Shown here: piece after piece, positions 1 to 7,556 of the stretch
Layout of the letters: the number at the start of each line of letters is the position of its first letter
Numbering within the stretch: position 1 is the first letter of the stretch
Notes under the pieces: generated by a model
The model's database searches: none
What the model was told of the DNA's origin: nothing
What the model saw: the letters and a program-made list of their open reading frames with translations, nothing else
Origin: Pseudomonadota bacterium
Lineage (GTDB): Bacteria; Cyanobacteriota; Vampirovibrionia; Obscuribacterales; Obscuribacteraceae
NCBI GenBank assembly: GCA_021324135.1
Contig: JAJPJO010000285.1
Location: 1-37,405 of the forward strand
Reading direction: 5' to 3'
Length of the DNA stretch: 37,405 bases
Translations under genes and position numbers: made by a program

Positions 1-166
1 TACAAATTAATTGTCTCGCCCAGAATCTTTTCCGTTTTCATGTGCCATGCCTAAGCGTTCATACAATTGATTTTACCCCGTTGCCTCATCCTTTGTGCAC
101 TCAAACAAGAGGACGAAGTTGGCAATCTGGTATCATCTGAGATCCGTTTTCCGGCAAGAGGTGATA

Positions 167-1264
167 ATGGTCGTCCGACTCTCGACACTGCCTGGCAAAG
201 TTTCTCGCCTGATTTCAGTTGTATCGTTGCTGGCAGTCCTGAGCGCCGGACTGCCCGCCGCCGGCGAGGAACCACTCTGGCAGCAGTACAACGATAAAGG
301 CGTCGACGCCCTTAACCAGGGGAAATTACCGGAGGCTGAGAAATTATTGCAGCAGGCGGTCGACGAGGTGTCGAAACAAGGCACCGAGAGCGAAGATTAC
401 GCCACCGCCGTCGGCAATCTGGCTGAGTTGTACAGCAAGGCTGGTCGCTACCCGGAATCGGAGCGCGAGTTTAGAAAGTCGATTGCCGTTCTGGAGCAGA
501 TTCGCGGACCTAACGACATCGAAGTGGCCGGACGATTGAACAACCTGGGCGTCCTCTTTGCTCGCATGGGCCAGTACAATAATGCCATCACGACGCACGA
601 GCGCGCCCTGCGATTGCGCCGGGAAAAACTGCCGGCCGGGCACCGCGATATTGGAGAGAGCTTGAACAACCTGGCCCTCGTCTACATGGAGACAGGCGAT
701 TACAAAAAAGCAGAGGAATATTTCAACGAGGCTCTGGAAAATTGGCAGAAAGCATACGGTCCTGAACATGCAAGAGTGGCAACGGTTTTAAACAACCTGG
801 CTTTATGCTACAGGCGCCAAAAAGAGTATGACAAAGCCGAGGCGATGTTCAAACGCGCCATAGCCATCGACGAGAAAGCAATCGGGCAAACGCATCCCGA
901 CATGGCCTACGATTACAATAATCTGGCCGAATTGTACGCCGCTCAGGGCAAATACAGCGAAGCGGAACCGCTTTATAGAAAAGCGCTTGCAATCTGGGAG
1001 AAAACTCTCGGACCGGATCACCCCGAGGTTGGTATCAGCTTGAACAATCTGGCCGTTTTCTACTCGGATCAAAACAAGTTATCCGAGGCGGAGCCTTACT
1101 ATAAGCGGGCGCTCGATATTAAGCGGAAGAAACTGGGACCTTATCATCCGGAGTTGTGCACGACCCTGAGCAATTATGCTCACTTCCTGCGCAAGTTGAA
1201 GCGTGAAGAGGAAGCCAAACAAGTCGACGCAGAGATTGCCGAGATCAAAGATCACAACAAGTAG
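167..1264 (+). CDS. Secreted kinesin-light-chain-type TPR protein
   Basis: The protein is about 365 residues and is built almost entirely of TPR units. After a hydrophobic N-terminal export signal (ending near the AGLPAAGEE stretch) there are about eight units of roughly 42 residues, with the recurrent NNLA..Y....Y.EAE..Y.RAL.I.E...G..HP pattern of kinesin-light-chain repeats (TPR_10/TPR_12 type). Such proteins act as protein-binding scaffolds; the partner cannot be read here. I chose ATG 167 over the upstream in-frame ATG 95 because AAGAGGTG lies just upstream of 167 and a signal peptide begins directly there. The frame ends 13 bases from the convergent epimerase gene. The TPR assignment is secure and export is likely; the biological role is unknown. 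Confidence 0.9.
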   Translation: MVVRLSTLPGKVSRLISVVSLLAVLSAGLPAAGEEPLWQQYNDKGVDALNQGKLPEAEKLLQQAVDEVSKQGTESEDYATAVGNLAELYSKAGRYPESEREFRKSIAVLEQIRGPNDIEVAGRLNNLGVLFARMGQYNNAITTHERALRLRREKLPAGHRDIGESLNNLALVYMETGDYKKAEEYFNEALENWQKAYGPEHARVATVLNNLALCYRRQKEYDKAEAMFKRAIAIDEKAIGQTHPDMAYDYNNLAELYAAQGKYSEAEPLYRKALAIWEKTLGPDHPEVGISLNNLAVFYSDQNKLSEAEPYYKRALDIKRKKLGPYHPELCTTLSNYAHFLRKLKREEEAKQVDAEIAEIKDHNK

Positions 1265-1277
1265 ATCTGTGCCTTGC

Positions 1278-2303
1278 TCAGGATAGTTGTTTTAGAACCC
1301 AGAGAACTTTTTCTTTGACGCGCCTGCGATGCGCCGATCCTTCCCTGGCATTCTTGAAGCTGGCGAAGTTGGCAACGAATTGATCGTAGGTTTCCCTGAA
1401 CATATCATCGTTTGAATAGCGAGGCTGCCAGCCCAGATCGATCAGCGGTTGCACGTCGAAAAAAAAGCTTTCGCTGTAGGTAAGATAGTGCCAAGGCGCA
1501 AGCGGGCTCAATCCGGCTATGTCGAGGACGCGCAAAGTTTCTCGCGTCAGATCTTTGGGCAAGTGCTTCACTTTGGTTTTCGTGCCGGCGTGCTTGATCA
1601 AGTTGGTGAGACCTTCCTCAAGTGTGCCGAATCGATCGGTGCCGACGTTGTAGTAACCAGGCCTTTGTAATTGCAGAAGCAGCATATAGGCATTGATCAG
1701 ATCGTCGGCATGCAAAAATTGAATTTTGTTAGTGCCGTCGCCCATGACATAGATGTTGCGGCCTTCCATAATCCACTCGAACAATATTTGAAAAATGCCC
1801 AGACGACCCTGCCCGATTATTGTGCGAGGACGAACACAAATGAAAGGCATCTTTGTTTTGTCCGCCACTTCCTTGAGCACCTGCTCGCCGCCCAGTTTGC
1901 TCCTGCCGTAGTCCTCGAGAGGCATGAGCGGGCTCTGGTTTGTAATCGGGCATTGCGGCTTACCGAAAACGGTCGAGGAGCTCGTGTTGATAAACAAGCT
2001 TACGCCCGCTCTGGCAGCGGATTCGGCCACAACGCGCGTGCCATTGACGTTGACCTCGTGAAATTGTTTGCCCGCTTTGGTAAGGGGCACGAGGGCGGCA
2101 ATGTGATGAACGATGTCTACGCCTTTCATTGCCCGATCAACGATCTCGGGGTTAGTGATGCTGCCCTCGATGAATTCGACATCTTTAGAAACATCCGGAG
2201 CCCGCCAGACATCCAGGATTACCACCTGCTCGTTTTTGGCAAGCAATCTTTGGCTGACCAGCATGCCCAGAAAACCGCATCCGCCGGTGATTAGGTGCTT
2301 CAT
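1278..2303 (-). CDS. NAD-dependent epimerase/dehydratase (extended SDR, 3-beta-HSD-like)
   Basis: This 341-residue protein is an extended short-chain dehydrogenase/reductase. The N-terminal Rossmann nucleotide-binding loop GGCGFLG is at residues 7-13, the conserved NVNGT stretch is near 85, the serine cluster INTSSSTVFG is at 105-114, and the catalytic YGRSK (Tyr132, Lys136) follows. These features are typical of sugar-nucleotide epimerases and 3-beta-hydroxysteroid-dehydrogenase-like enzymes, which act on NAD(P)-linked sugar or sterol substrates in the cytoplasm. The sequence does not fix the substrate. The start has GAGGAT a few bases upstream. It converges with the TPR gene at 167-1264 and is divergent from thrB, with 175 bases between. 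Family confidence is high; exact activity is not known. Confidence 0.92.
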   Translation of the reverse strand: MKHLITGGCGFLGMLVSQRLLAKNEQVVILDVWRAPDVSKDVEFIEGSITNPEIVDRAMKGVDIVHHIAALVPLTKAGKQFHEVNVNGTRVVAESAARAGVSLFINTSSSTVFGKPQCPITNQSPLMPLEDYGRSKLGGEQVLKEVADKTKMPFICVRPRTIIGQGRLGIFQILFEWIMEGRNIYVMGDGTNKIQFLHADDLINAYMLLLQLQRPGYYNVGTDRFGTLEEGLTNLIKHAGTKTKVKHLPKDLTRETLRVLDIAGLSPLAPWHYLTYSESFFFDVQPLIDLGWQPRYSNDDMFRETYDQFVANFASFKNAREGSAHRRRVKEKVLWVLKQLS

Positions 2304-2478
2304 CTATCCTCGCTTGAGATCTCGCCGTTCGCTCAATGCATAACTGTGCTATCGTTGTCGTTGTATTCTCGCATGGATTCCCTGTCTAGCATCGCTCAAG
2401 AACCGATAATGATGCTCCGGCGTTCAGCCTGATCATTATGGTTTATCGAGACCAGTAACCAGGAGACATTCAAACTAC

Positions 2479-3441
2479 ATGTCCGCTCAACCAAAGGCCA
2501 TCGCCAGTGGTCGCAAAGTCACTCTCGTCGTCCCAGGCAGTACAGCGAATCTCGGGCCTGGTCTGGATACAATCGGTCTGGCGCTGAACATTTACAGCCG
2601 CATGACTTTTCAAGTCGTCGAAGAGGACGAGCATTCCGATATTCCCTTGATTAAGCTCACAGGCGGAATCAAGCGAAGCCAGCCTGAAGACCAGGGCAAG
2701 CTGATTTACACCATGCTGAGCAAAATATGGGAGCACGACAATACGCTTCTGAAGCGGATTCGCATCACCGTTCAATCGGATATTCCGTTGGGCTGCGGTC
2801 TGGGAAGCAGATCGAGCGCCATTCTCGGTGCGCTCTGGGCGTCATATGTTCTTGAGGATCGCATTCCGACCGCTCAGTCACTATTGGCTGAGGGCTGCGA
2901 GTTGGAAGGGCATCCCGAGATGCTCTCGGCCTGCCTGTACGGCGGCATGGTTCTGTGCGCGCCCTCGGTCGGCTCCAAGGACAAGATCATCACCCAACAG
3001 GTGGAGTGGCCGGAAGACTGGCATATCATCGCTGTAGTGCCCAATTACACTTTGCATACGACTGACCTGCGCCAGGCATTGCCGCGCGAGGTCAAGCATG
3101 AAGACGCAGTGTTCAACGCCCAGAGAGTGGGCTTGCTCGTGGCTGCGGTCGTCAGGCACGATGAGTCGGCCATGAAAGAAGCTCTGCATGACAGACTGCA
3201 CGAGCGTTATCGCGAGAAATTCGTCCCCGAGCTGAAGCGTCTGCGGCGCGAGCTGATCAATGAGCCGATCATCGGCTGCGTCCTGAGCGGCGCTGGATCG
3301 TCGGTGGTGATTATCGTCAACAAGAAAAAGAAGAGTCAGATCATGGAGCGTCTGACTCAATGGGCCGCCAGCGAAAACCAATCGCACCGATTGCTCGATT
3401 TAGAGGTTGCAAAAGAGGGCATGCAGGAACTGGAGATGTAG
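2479..3441 (+). CDS. thrB: Homoserine kinase (GHMP kinase family)
   Basis: This 320-residue protein matches homoserine kinase, which phosphorylates L-homoserine with ATP in threonine biosynthesis. The N-terminal VPGSTANLGPGLDTIGLALN block (residues 18-37) is the characteristic ThrB substrate-site segment. The GHMP ATP-binding loop PLGCGLGSRSSA is at 103-114 (the usual form is PLARGLGSSAAA, so the loop is slightly divergent), and the C-terminal third GHMP motif appears as VLSGAGSSVVIIV. Length is normal for the family. AGGAGA lies about 13 bases before the ATG, a longer than usual spacing. No other threonine-pathway gene is adjacent; a TPR gene follows after 43 bases on the same strand. The enzyme is cytoplasmic. 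Confidence 0.9.
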   Translation: MSAQPKAIASGRKVTLVVPGSTANLGPGLDTIGLALNIYSRMTFQVVEEDEHSDIPLIKLTGGIKRSQPEDQGKLIYTMLSKIWEHDNTLLKRIRITVQSDIPLGCGLGSRSSAILGALWASYVLEDRIPTAQSLLAEGCELEGHPEMLSACLYGGMVLCAPSVGSKDKIITQQVEWPEDWHIIAVVPNYTLHTTDLRQALPREVKHEDAVFNAQRVGLLVAAVVRHDESAMKEALHDRLHERYREKFVPELKRLRRELINEPIIGCVLSGAGSSVVIIVNKKKKSQIMERLTQWAASENQSHRLLDLEVAKEGMQELEM

Positions 3442-3484
3442 ACAGAAGACTGCATTAACCCCATACAACTGTCTGTGTTAAAAC

Positions 3485-4291
3485 GTGGAAGAGCAAACCT
3501 GGGCTAAACATTGTGATGATGCTTGTGCTGCGGCGCGCGACGGCGACTACGGCCAATCGGAGTATCGCTGGCGCCTGGCATGGTCCCTGGCTTTGAAGTT
3601 GTTCGAGGAGAACGACCCGCGCTATTTGATGACGCTGGAATATCTCTCCGACATGCTCTGCTTGCAGAAAAAGCTGCAAGATGCCGAACCGCTTCTGGTC
3701 AATCTCTTGAGCTTGAAAATGAAAGTCATGGAGCCGACCAGTCTTCAAGTCGGTGCCACGCACAACACGCTAGCCGGCTTGTACTACTCGCTCAAGCGAC
3801 ACGACGAGGCGGAAGAGCACTGCTTGAAGTCGCTCGAGATCCACGAGAAGATTCTGGGCGATCAGAATTCCGACGTGGTCATGATTCTCTATAACCTGGC
3901 ATTGATTTATCACGCCAAGCGTTCTTACGAGCAAGCCGATGCTGCTTATCGACGGGCTCTGGATGCAGCTAAAGCTGTTTATGGCGACTCTCATCCGGAG
4001 ACAGCCAATATTGCCGACCACTATGCGGCGTTGTTGAATGTGACCGGCAAAAAGGAAGAGGCGCAAAATACTCGCAAAACTATGGTATTACCGGTCTACG
4101 AGCGTCTGATGCGCGCCGCCGGCGTCGATGACCAGGTCGCCAAACCACAAACCAACAAGGGTTTTCCGGCTGCAACCTTAACAGGCATGGAGCGCGATCC
4201 GCGGCGCTCCAATCAATGCATGTACAGGATAAAACCCTTACCGACAAAAGAAGCCGAAGTGGAACCGGAAACCAATTCAAAAACGAGCTAA
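3485..4291 (+). CDS. Cytoplasmic TPR protein
   Basis: This 268-residue protein has about five kinesin-light-chain-type TPR units (residues 5-190), recognisable by HNTLAGLYYSLKRHDEAEEH and YNLALIYHAKRSYEQADAAY. A low-complexity, charged tail with no recognisable domain follows. There is no signal peptide or membrane segment, unlike the other TPR proteins in the window, so it probably acts inside the cell. The start is GTG, 43 bases after thrB, without a convincing Shine-Dalgarno sequence, so the exact N-terminus is uncertain and translation may depend on thrB. The binding partner is unknown. Confidence 0.82.
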   Translation: MEEQTWAKHCDDACAAARDGDYGQSEYRWRLAWSLALKLFEENDPRYLMTLEYLSDMLCLQKKLQDAEPLLVNLLSLKMKVMEPTSLQVGATHNTLAGLYYSLKRHDEAEEHCLKSLEIHEKILGDQNSDVVMILYNLALIYHAKRSYEQADAAYRRALDAAKAVYGDSHPETANIADHYAALLNVTGKKEEAQNTRKTMVLPVYERLMRAAGVDDQVAKPQTNKGFPAATLTGMERDPRRSNQCMYRIKPLPTKEAEVEPETNSKTS

Positions 4292-4492
4292 CGCTAGTTA
4301 GCAAAGGGTTGAAGCGTTCTTTAGTTGTTTCAAATCTGGCTTGCCGCTGCTTGAATTTTGATTTGCTAAAAACGTTCGAGCCGAGAGCGGCCAGGCACAA
4401 TGATCGAACTCGCGTGAGCTCAGATCGCCTGCGCTAACAGATCTTTTTCTCTGATTTAAACAGCAAAGCTCGTATTGACTGAGTTCATCACA

Positions 4493-4563
4493 GAGCTTAG
4501 GGTGATGCTCATATTCACTAAAACGTCTTGATTGGAATATCACTCGCACAACCTAAGACGCTC
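4493..4563. repeat. CTTAGG-bounded imperfect palindrome
   Basis: The left arm begins GAGCTTAGGGTGAT and the right arm ends ATCACTCGCACAACCTAAG, followed by ACGCTC. CTTAGG (4496-4501) and CCTAAG (4552-4557) are exact reverse complements, and the inner arms CATATTC and GAATATC also pair. Read on the minus strand, the right end begins CTTAGGTTGTG, identical over 11 bases to one end of the dispersed element at 36649-36799. It may be a shortened relative of that element, but the interior is not alike. Confidence 0.45.
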
Positions 4564-4612
4564 AAATCAACTAAGACTTTGACTACTTAATCACGGCTAA
4601 TCCGGGAGCGGG

Positions 4613-4686
4613 TCAGTCGACACATCTTGCATTGCGCTTCGGATGAAACGAAATCCGGATAGCGAGCTGCACGATGCGTCGACTGA
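4613..4686. repeat. Extended imperfect palindrome (long stem-loop)
   Basis: The outer arms TCAGTCGAC (4613-4621) and GTCGACTGA (4678-4686) are exact reverse complements. Pairing continues inward through CATCTTGCA against TGCACGATG with one mismatch, and ends in an apical hairpin CGGAT/ATCCG around a short A-rich loop (4640-4657). The structure would fold to a rod of about 70 nucleotides. There is no U-run after it, so a simple terminator is unlikely. Confidence 0.65.
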
Positions 4687-4756
4687 GCCTGGCTTCGCGA
4701 GTTGAAACTCCGGGGCGCTGCTAGGTAGTCGAGCCTGTTTACAAAGGAGACCAACC

Positions 4757-5911
4757 ATGTTTGGCATCACTCATCTGGTGTTGGCCCTCGTTGGGCTGGC
4801 ACTTCTTCTGTTGCTTTTGAGCCTGCGGCTCAGAGGCACGTTTTCGGCCCGACCCTTCCGCCCTGGTCCGGATGAGATTCGTCCCATCCACAAGGGCAAG
4901 GCGGAGGCCGGCGGCTGCAAGTTCGACGAGGCTGAGGTGCGCCGCACCCGCTTTCGTCCCACTCCGCCGATCGACCTTAGCAATATTCCGCCTGCCGATC
5001 CGCGCGTCATGAAGCTGCTTTCGTGCATTCACGCCGAGGAGATGAAAGAGCTGCTCCTCAGCCTCTCGGGCGAGAAGCCGGTCTACATCGGCGGCGAGAG
5101 TGTCACGGTTCAGTCGCGCAGCACCTACACTCAGGGTTGCTGGCAGGCAATGACCTTCCTGGAGCAGTTCTACGGTTCCATGAAGATCGAGCACCGGCGC
5201 TTCTCGTACAAGATCCGCGGTCGGGAACTCTATGTTCTCGAGGCGATCAAGCGCGGGAAGAAAAACCCGAATCGCATTCTTTACGTCGGGTCGCACCTCG
5301 ACTCGACGGCCGGCAGCGTTTGGGGTCCTGAGAAGGTGGCGCCGGGAGCGGATGACGATCTGACCGGCACCTGGGCTGTGGCAAAGCTCATGGAGCTGAT
5401 CAAGGACCTCGACCTCGACTGCACGGTGATCGGCTTGCACTTCACGGGTGAAGAGCAGGGCTTGTGGGGCAGCTACAAGTATTCCGATGCGGTGGCGGAC
5501 GCAAAGACGGACGTCATCGGCATGCTGCAGGCGGACATGATCGGCTATTGCCGTGACTTCCAGAACAATCCGCGTCTGGACATTCACGACAACGAGAATC
5601 AGAACGGCAGCCACGAGCTGGTGGTGGCGATGTTTCGCAACATCGTTCGCTACGGTCTGAGACTCAAGCCGGTGGACACGCACAACCATGCCGTCGAGAA
5701 CCGCAGCGATCATGCCGGCTTCCTCGATCATGGCTACAAGGCGGTCCTCATCTCCGAGGAGTTCAGCGATGAAGGCTTCAACCCCTTCTATCACTCGGTC
5801 GATGACAAAGTCAGTGCCGTGAGCCTGCCATTCTACGTGGAGGCTACTCGCGCCCTGGTGGCGACGGCAATCGACCTTGCCGGCCTGCCGCCCTCGGAAG
5901 CGGGCAAGTAG
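4757..5911 (+). CDS. Membrane-anchored M28-family metallopeptidase
   Basis: This 384-residue protein is an M28-type zinc aminopeptidase-like enzyme. An N-terminal hydrophobic segment (about residues 5-24) would anchor it in the membrane. The di-zinc centre is complete: His180 and Asp182 in VGSHLD, Asp199/200 in PGADDD, the Glu232-Glu233 pair in FTGEEQGLWGS, Asp260 in LQADMIGY, and His346 in FYHSVDD. These correspond to the zinc ligands and catalytic Glu of M28 peptidases. It probably hydrolyses peptides on the outer face of the membrane; its specificity cannot be read. The ribosome binding site AAAGGAGA is strong. Third-position G/C is high here, producing a long meaningless frame on the opposite strand. 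Confidence 0.9.
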   Translation: MFGITHLVLALVGLALLLLLLSLRLRGTFSARPFRPGPDEIRPIHKGKAEAGGCKFDEAEVRRTRFRPTPPIDLSNIPPADPRVMKLLSCIHAEEMKELLLSLSGEKPVYIGGESVTVQSRSTYTQGCWQAMTFLEQFYGSMKIEHRRFSYKIRGRELYVLEAIKRGKKNPNRILYVGSHLDSTAGSVWGPEKVAPGADDDLTGTWAVAKLMELIKDLDLDCTVIGLHFTGEEQGLWGSYKYSDAVADAKTDVIGMLQADMIGYCRDFQNNPRLDIHDNENQNGSHELVVAMFRNIVRYGLRLKPVDTHNHAVENRSDHAGFLDHGYKAVLISEEFSDEGFNPFYHSVDDKVSAVSLPFYVEATRALVATAIDLAGLPPSEAGK

Positions 5912-6080
5912 CGGCCAGGTAAGCGGCCAGGCAGAGGCGGTCTGGGAAGGGTGGACGGCAGAAGCGAGTGCGGGCTTTGTTTGGTGGATGAGGAAGCTCA
6001 TCAATCAAACACTGCCCACGCTTTGCTTCTGCCGTTTCGCCCCACCAGGCTTCAAGCCCTCGAGCCTTCAGGTCGGAACC

Positions 6081-6128
6081 ACTATAGGATATAAAAGCAA
6101 AAGGAACTTACTATGGGATATAAAAGCA
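6081..6128 (+). repeat. Direct repeat, two 19-base copies
   Basis: Copies at 6081-6099 and 6110-6128 share ACTATRGGATATAAAAGCA with a single A/G difference. The repeat period is 29 bases, close to three helical turns, so a paired binding site upstream of the 6443 gene is possible. Confidence 0.6.
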
Positions 6129-6194
6129 TTTTACAAACAACAAACAACTTATAAACAGCTTTACGGCGGTAATCAAGCGGTGGATCCGTGTAGC

Positions 6195-6248
6195 TGATAT
6201 ATTGCACGACATCAAAAAGGCGTGATTTTGATGTCGTAGAGTATATCA
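6195..6248. repeat. Two-part inverted repeat
   Basis: A perfect 12-bp inner stem (ACGACATCAAAA at 6206-6217 with its complement at 6226-6237, 8-base loop) is enclosed, after a symmetric 4/4 internal loop, by a perfect 7-bp outer stem (TGATATA 6195-6201, TATATCA 6242-6248). No T-run follows on either strand, so it does not look like an intrinsic terminator. It lies about 195 bases before the gene at 6443. Confidence 0.7.
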
Positions 6249-6442
6249 AGAGCTTGTCATGAGAATGACTTCCCGTGGCAAGTGGGTCTTTTTATCGTTG
6301 CGATGAACAATCAGGGGATTGTCAGGAGAAACGCGGGAAGGCGTCTTGCTCCCACTCTGTTGCTCACCCGGATCTCTGCGCCTTGCTCTCTTGCTCTGGT
6401 TCTGCCATGATCCCCTGGTGACTCGGATGCAGGAGAAATTCC

Positions 6443-7153
6443 ATGAAATGGAATAAAGGAAAAGCCACCATAGCCGCTCTGTCAATCGTTCTGTCCAGCA
6501 ACATGGGCATAAGCGTCCAGGCTGCTGAAGGCGACAGCAAATCAGGCCAAGGCGGCCAGATGACTCAGGAAGAAGCACTCAAGCTTCTCGATGAGCAGAT
6601 GCAAAAAATGGATACGGCGATTCGCACCGGCATGAGCCAGGCGGCTGAGAAGTATAAGAGCGCGAATTTCCCCACCGATTTGCCGCCCAGAGATAAGGTG
6701 GTTGAAGCCAAGGATTCAAAATCGTTGAACATGTACGGCGGGCTCTGCGAAAAATATCTCTTCCAGGACAATGTCGAAAAGGCAGAAGATTTGCGGAACT
6801 GGATCGCCAAGAATGCCAGCACCATATGCGGTGCGGATGATCCCTCTCCCGGTTTGATTGATGGAGACTTCGCTCTCTACTACTACGACAAGGGCGACTT
6901 CAAAAAGGCGGAGCCGCTGTGCATCAATTCGATTAAATTGCTCGAGCCGGCGGTCGCCAGCCATAAGGTTTCTTTCCTCAGCCTGATATCGACGTATGCC
7001 TGCGAGGCTGAGATTTGCTGGAAGACGAACCGAAAGGAAGAAGCAACCAAGTACATTAAAAAGATTGTAGAGCTCCAGCAAGCCAATAGAGGCGAGGCTC
7101 CGCCCGAGTCAGGGGCTGAATCTCCCAAGACCGCACCCGAGGGCGGCAAGTAG
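6443..7153 (+). CDS. Secreted protein with TPR-like helices, function unknown
   Basis: This 236-residue protein has a clear signal peptide (residues 1 to about 28, ending at VQAAEG). A mostly helical body follows. Segments such as LIDGDFALYYYDKGDFKKAE and EAEICWKTNRKEEATKYIKK look like two degenerate TPR units (about 125-210), and the tail is Pro/Glu-rich. AGGAGA lies 9 bases before the ATG. No enzyme motif is visible. It is probably a periplasmic scaffold or binding protein, resembling the other secreted TPR proteins here in style, but the family is not recognised. Confidence 0.75.
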   Translation: MKWNKGKATIAALSIVLSSNMGISVQAAEGDSKSGQGGQMTQEEALKLLDEQMQKMDTAIRTGMSQAAEKYKSANFPTDLPPRDKVVEAKDSKSLNMYGGLCEKYLFQDNVEKAEDLRNWIAKNASTICGADDPSPGLIDGDFALYYYDKGDFKKAEPLCINSIKLLEPAVASHKVSFLSLISTYACEAEICWKTNRKEEATKYIKKIVELQQANRGEAPPESGAESPKTAPEGGK

Positions 7154-7556
7154 AAAGACCGGGAAAGGAATGTTGAATTCCTGTTGCGGCCGGACTCTCC
7201 AGCGGTCCGCGGTGATAATTGTCACAAGAAGATTGATTGAAGCATCACTCCCATATGCGTGCGCTATGGTGGGTCTGGTGACGCACTCTAGAAGGAAAGT
7301 AATTTTAGTCAGCACCGCCGATGGTGCTTAAGACGGACCAATAGTATGGTGCTGATGCTGTTCTAATCCGCTTGTCACCAAGGGAAAAGCGTACTGCAAC
7401 TGGTATTGCCTATAATGTCACGAGGGGGGCGATACAACTTGCGCCGGCATTAAACTGCCGGGTAGGCTCGGTTGCTGTGGTGATTCGTAAGTTGTTTCAG
7501 TTCCCTCGTGATTTGAAACAACTTTTCGCATTAAAGTACAGCGAAGGAGAGTACCC
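7154..7556. other. Intergenic/leader region with two hairpins
   Basis: No gene is supported in this 403-base gap. Its last ~115 bases form a possible structured leader for the gene at 7557, with two perfect hairpins at 7444-7461 and 7489-7524. The upstream part shows nothing recognisable. Confidence 0.5.
7444..7524 (+). promoter_or_regulatory. Possible structured 5' leader (two hairpins)
   Basis: CCGGCA/TGCCGG (7444-7461, 6-base loop) is followed by a perfect 11-bp stem, AAGTTGTTTCA (7489-7499) with TGAAACAACTT (7514-7524), around a 14-base loop. The second hairpin ends about 32 bases before the ATG at 7557, leaving the GAAGGAGAG ribosome binding site free. No known riboswitch class is recognised. 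Confidence 0.45.

Larger units (their letters stand above)
4292..4756. other. Intergenic region with two inverted-repeat structures
   Basis: No convincing gene lies in this 465-base gap. It contains a CTTAGG-bounded imperfect palindrome (4493-4563) and a longer extended palindrome (4613-4686), described separately. The peptidase gene downstream has a strong AAAGGAGA ribosome binding site just before its ATG at 4757. Confidence 0.6.
5912..6442. other. Intergenic region with direct and inverted repeats
   Basis: No gene is supported in this 531-base gap. It holds a 19-base direct repeat (6081-6128) and a two-stem inverted repeat (6195-6248), both listed separately. A plus-strand frame through 5877-6197 lacks a ribosome binding site and protein-like composition. 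Confidence 0.55.

Noticed and set aside
1671..2294. A 207-codon plus-strand frame
   Set aside because: It is antisense to the epimerase gene, whose Rossmann and YxxxK motifs establish the coding strand.
4739..6004. A 421-codon minus-strand frame
   Set aside because: It lies entirely opposite the M28 peptidase gene, whose motifs and ribosome binding site are clear. The minus frame results from high third-position G/C and has no recognisable protein features.
5877..6197. Possible small gene after the M28 peptidase
   Set aside because: No ribosome binding site, overlap with the peptidase end and an unstructured, repeat-derived product.
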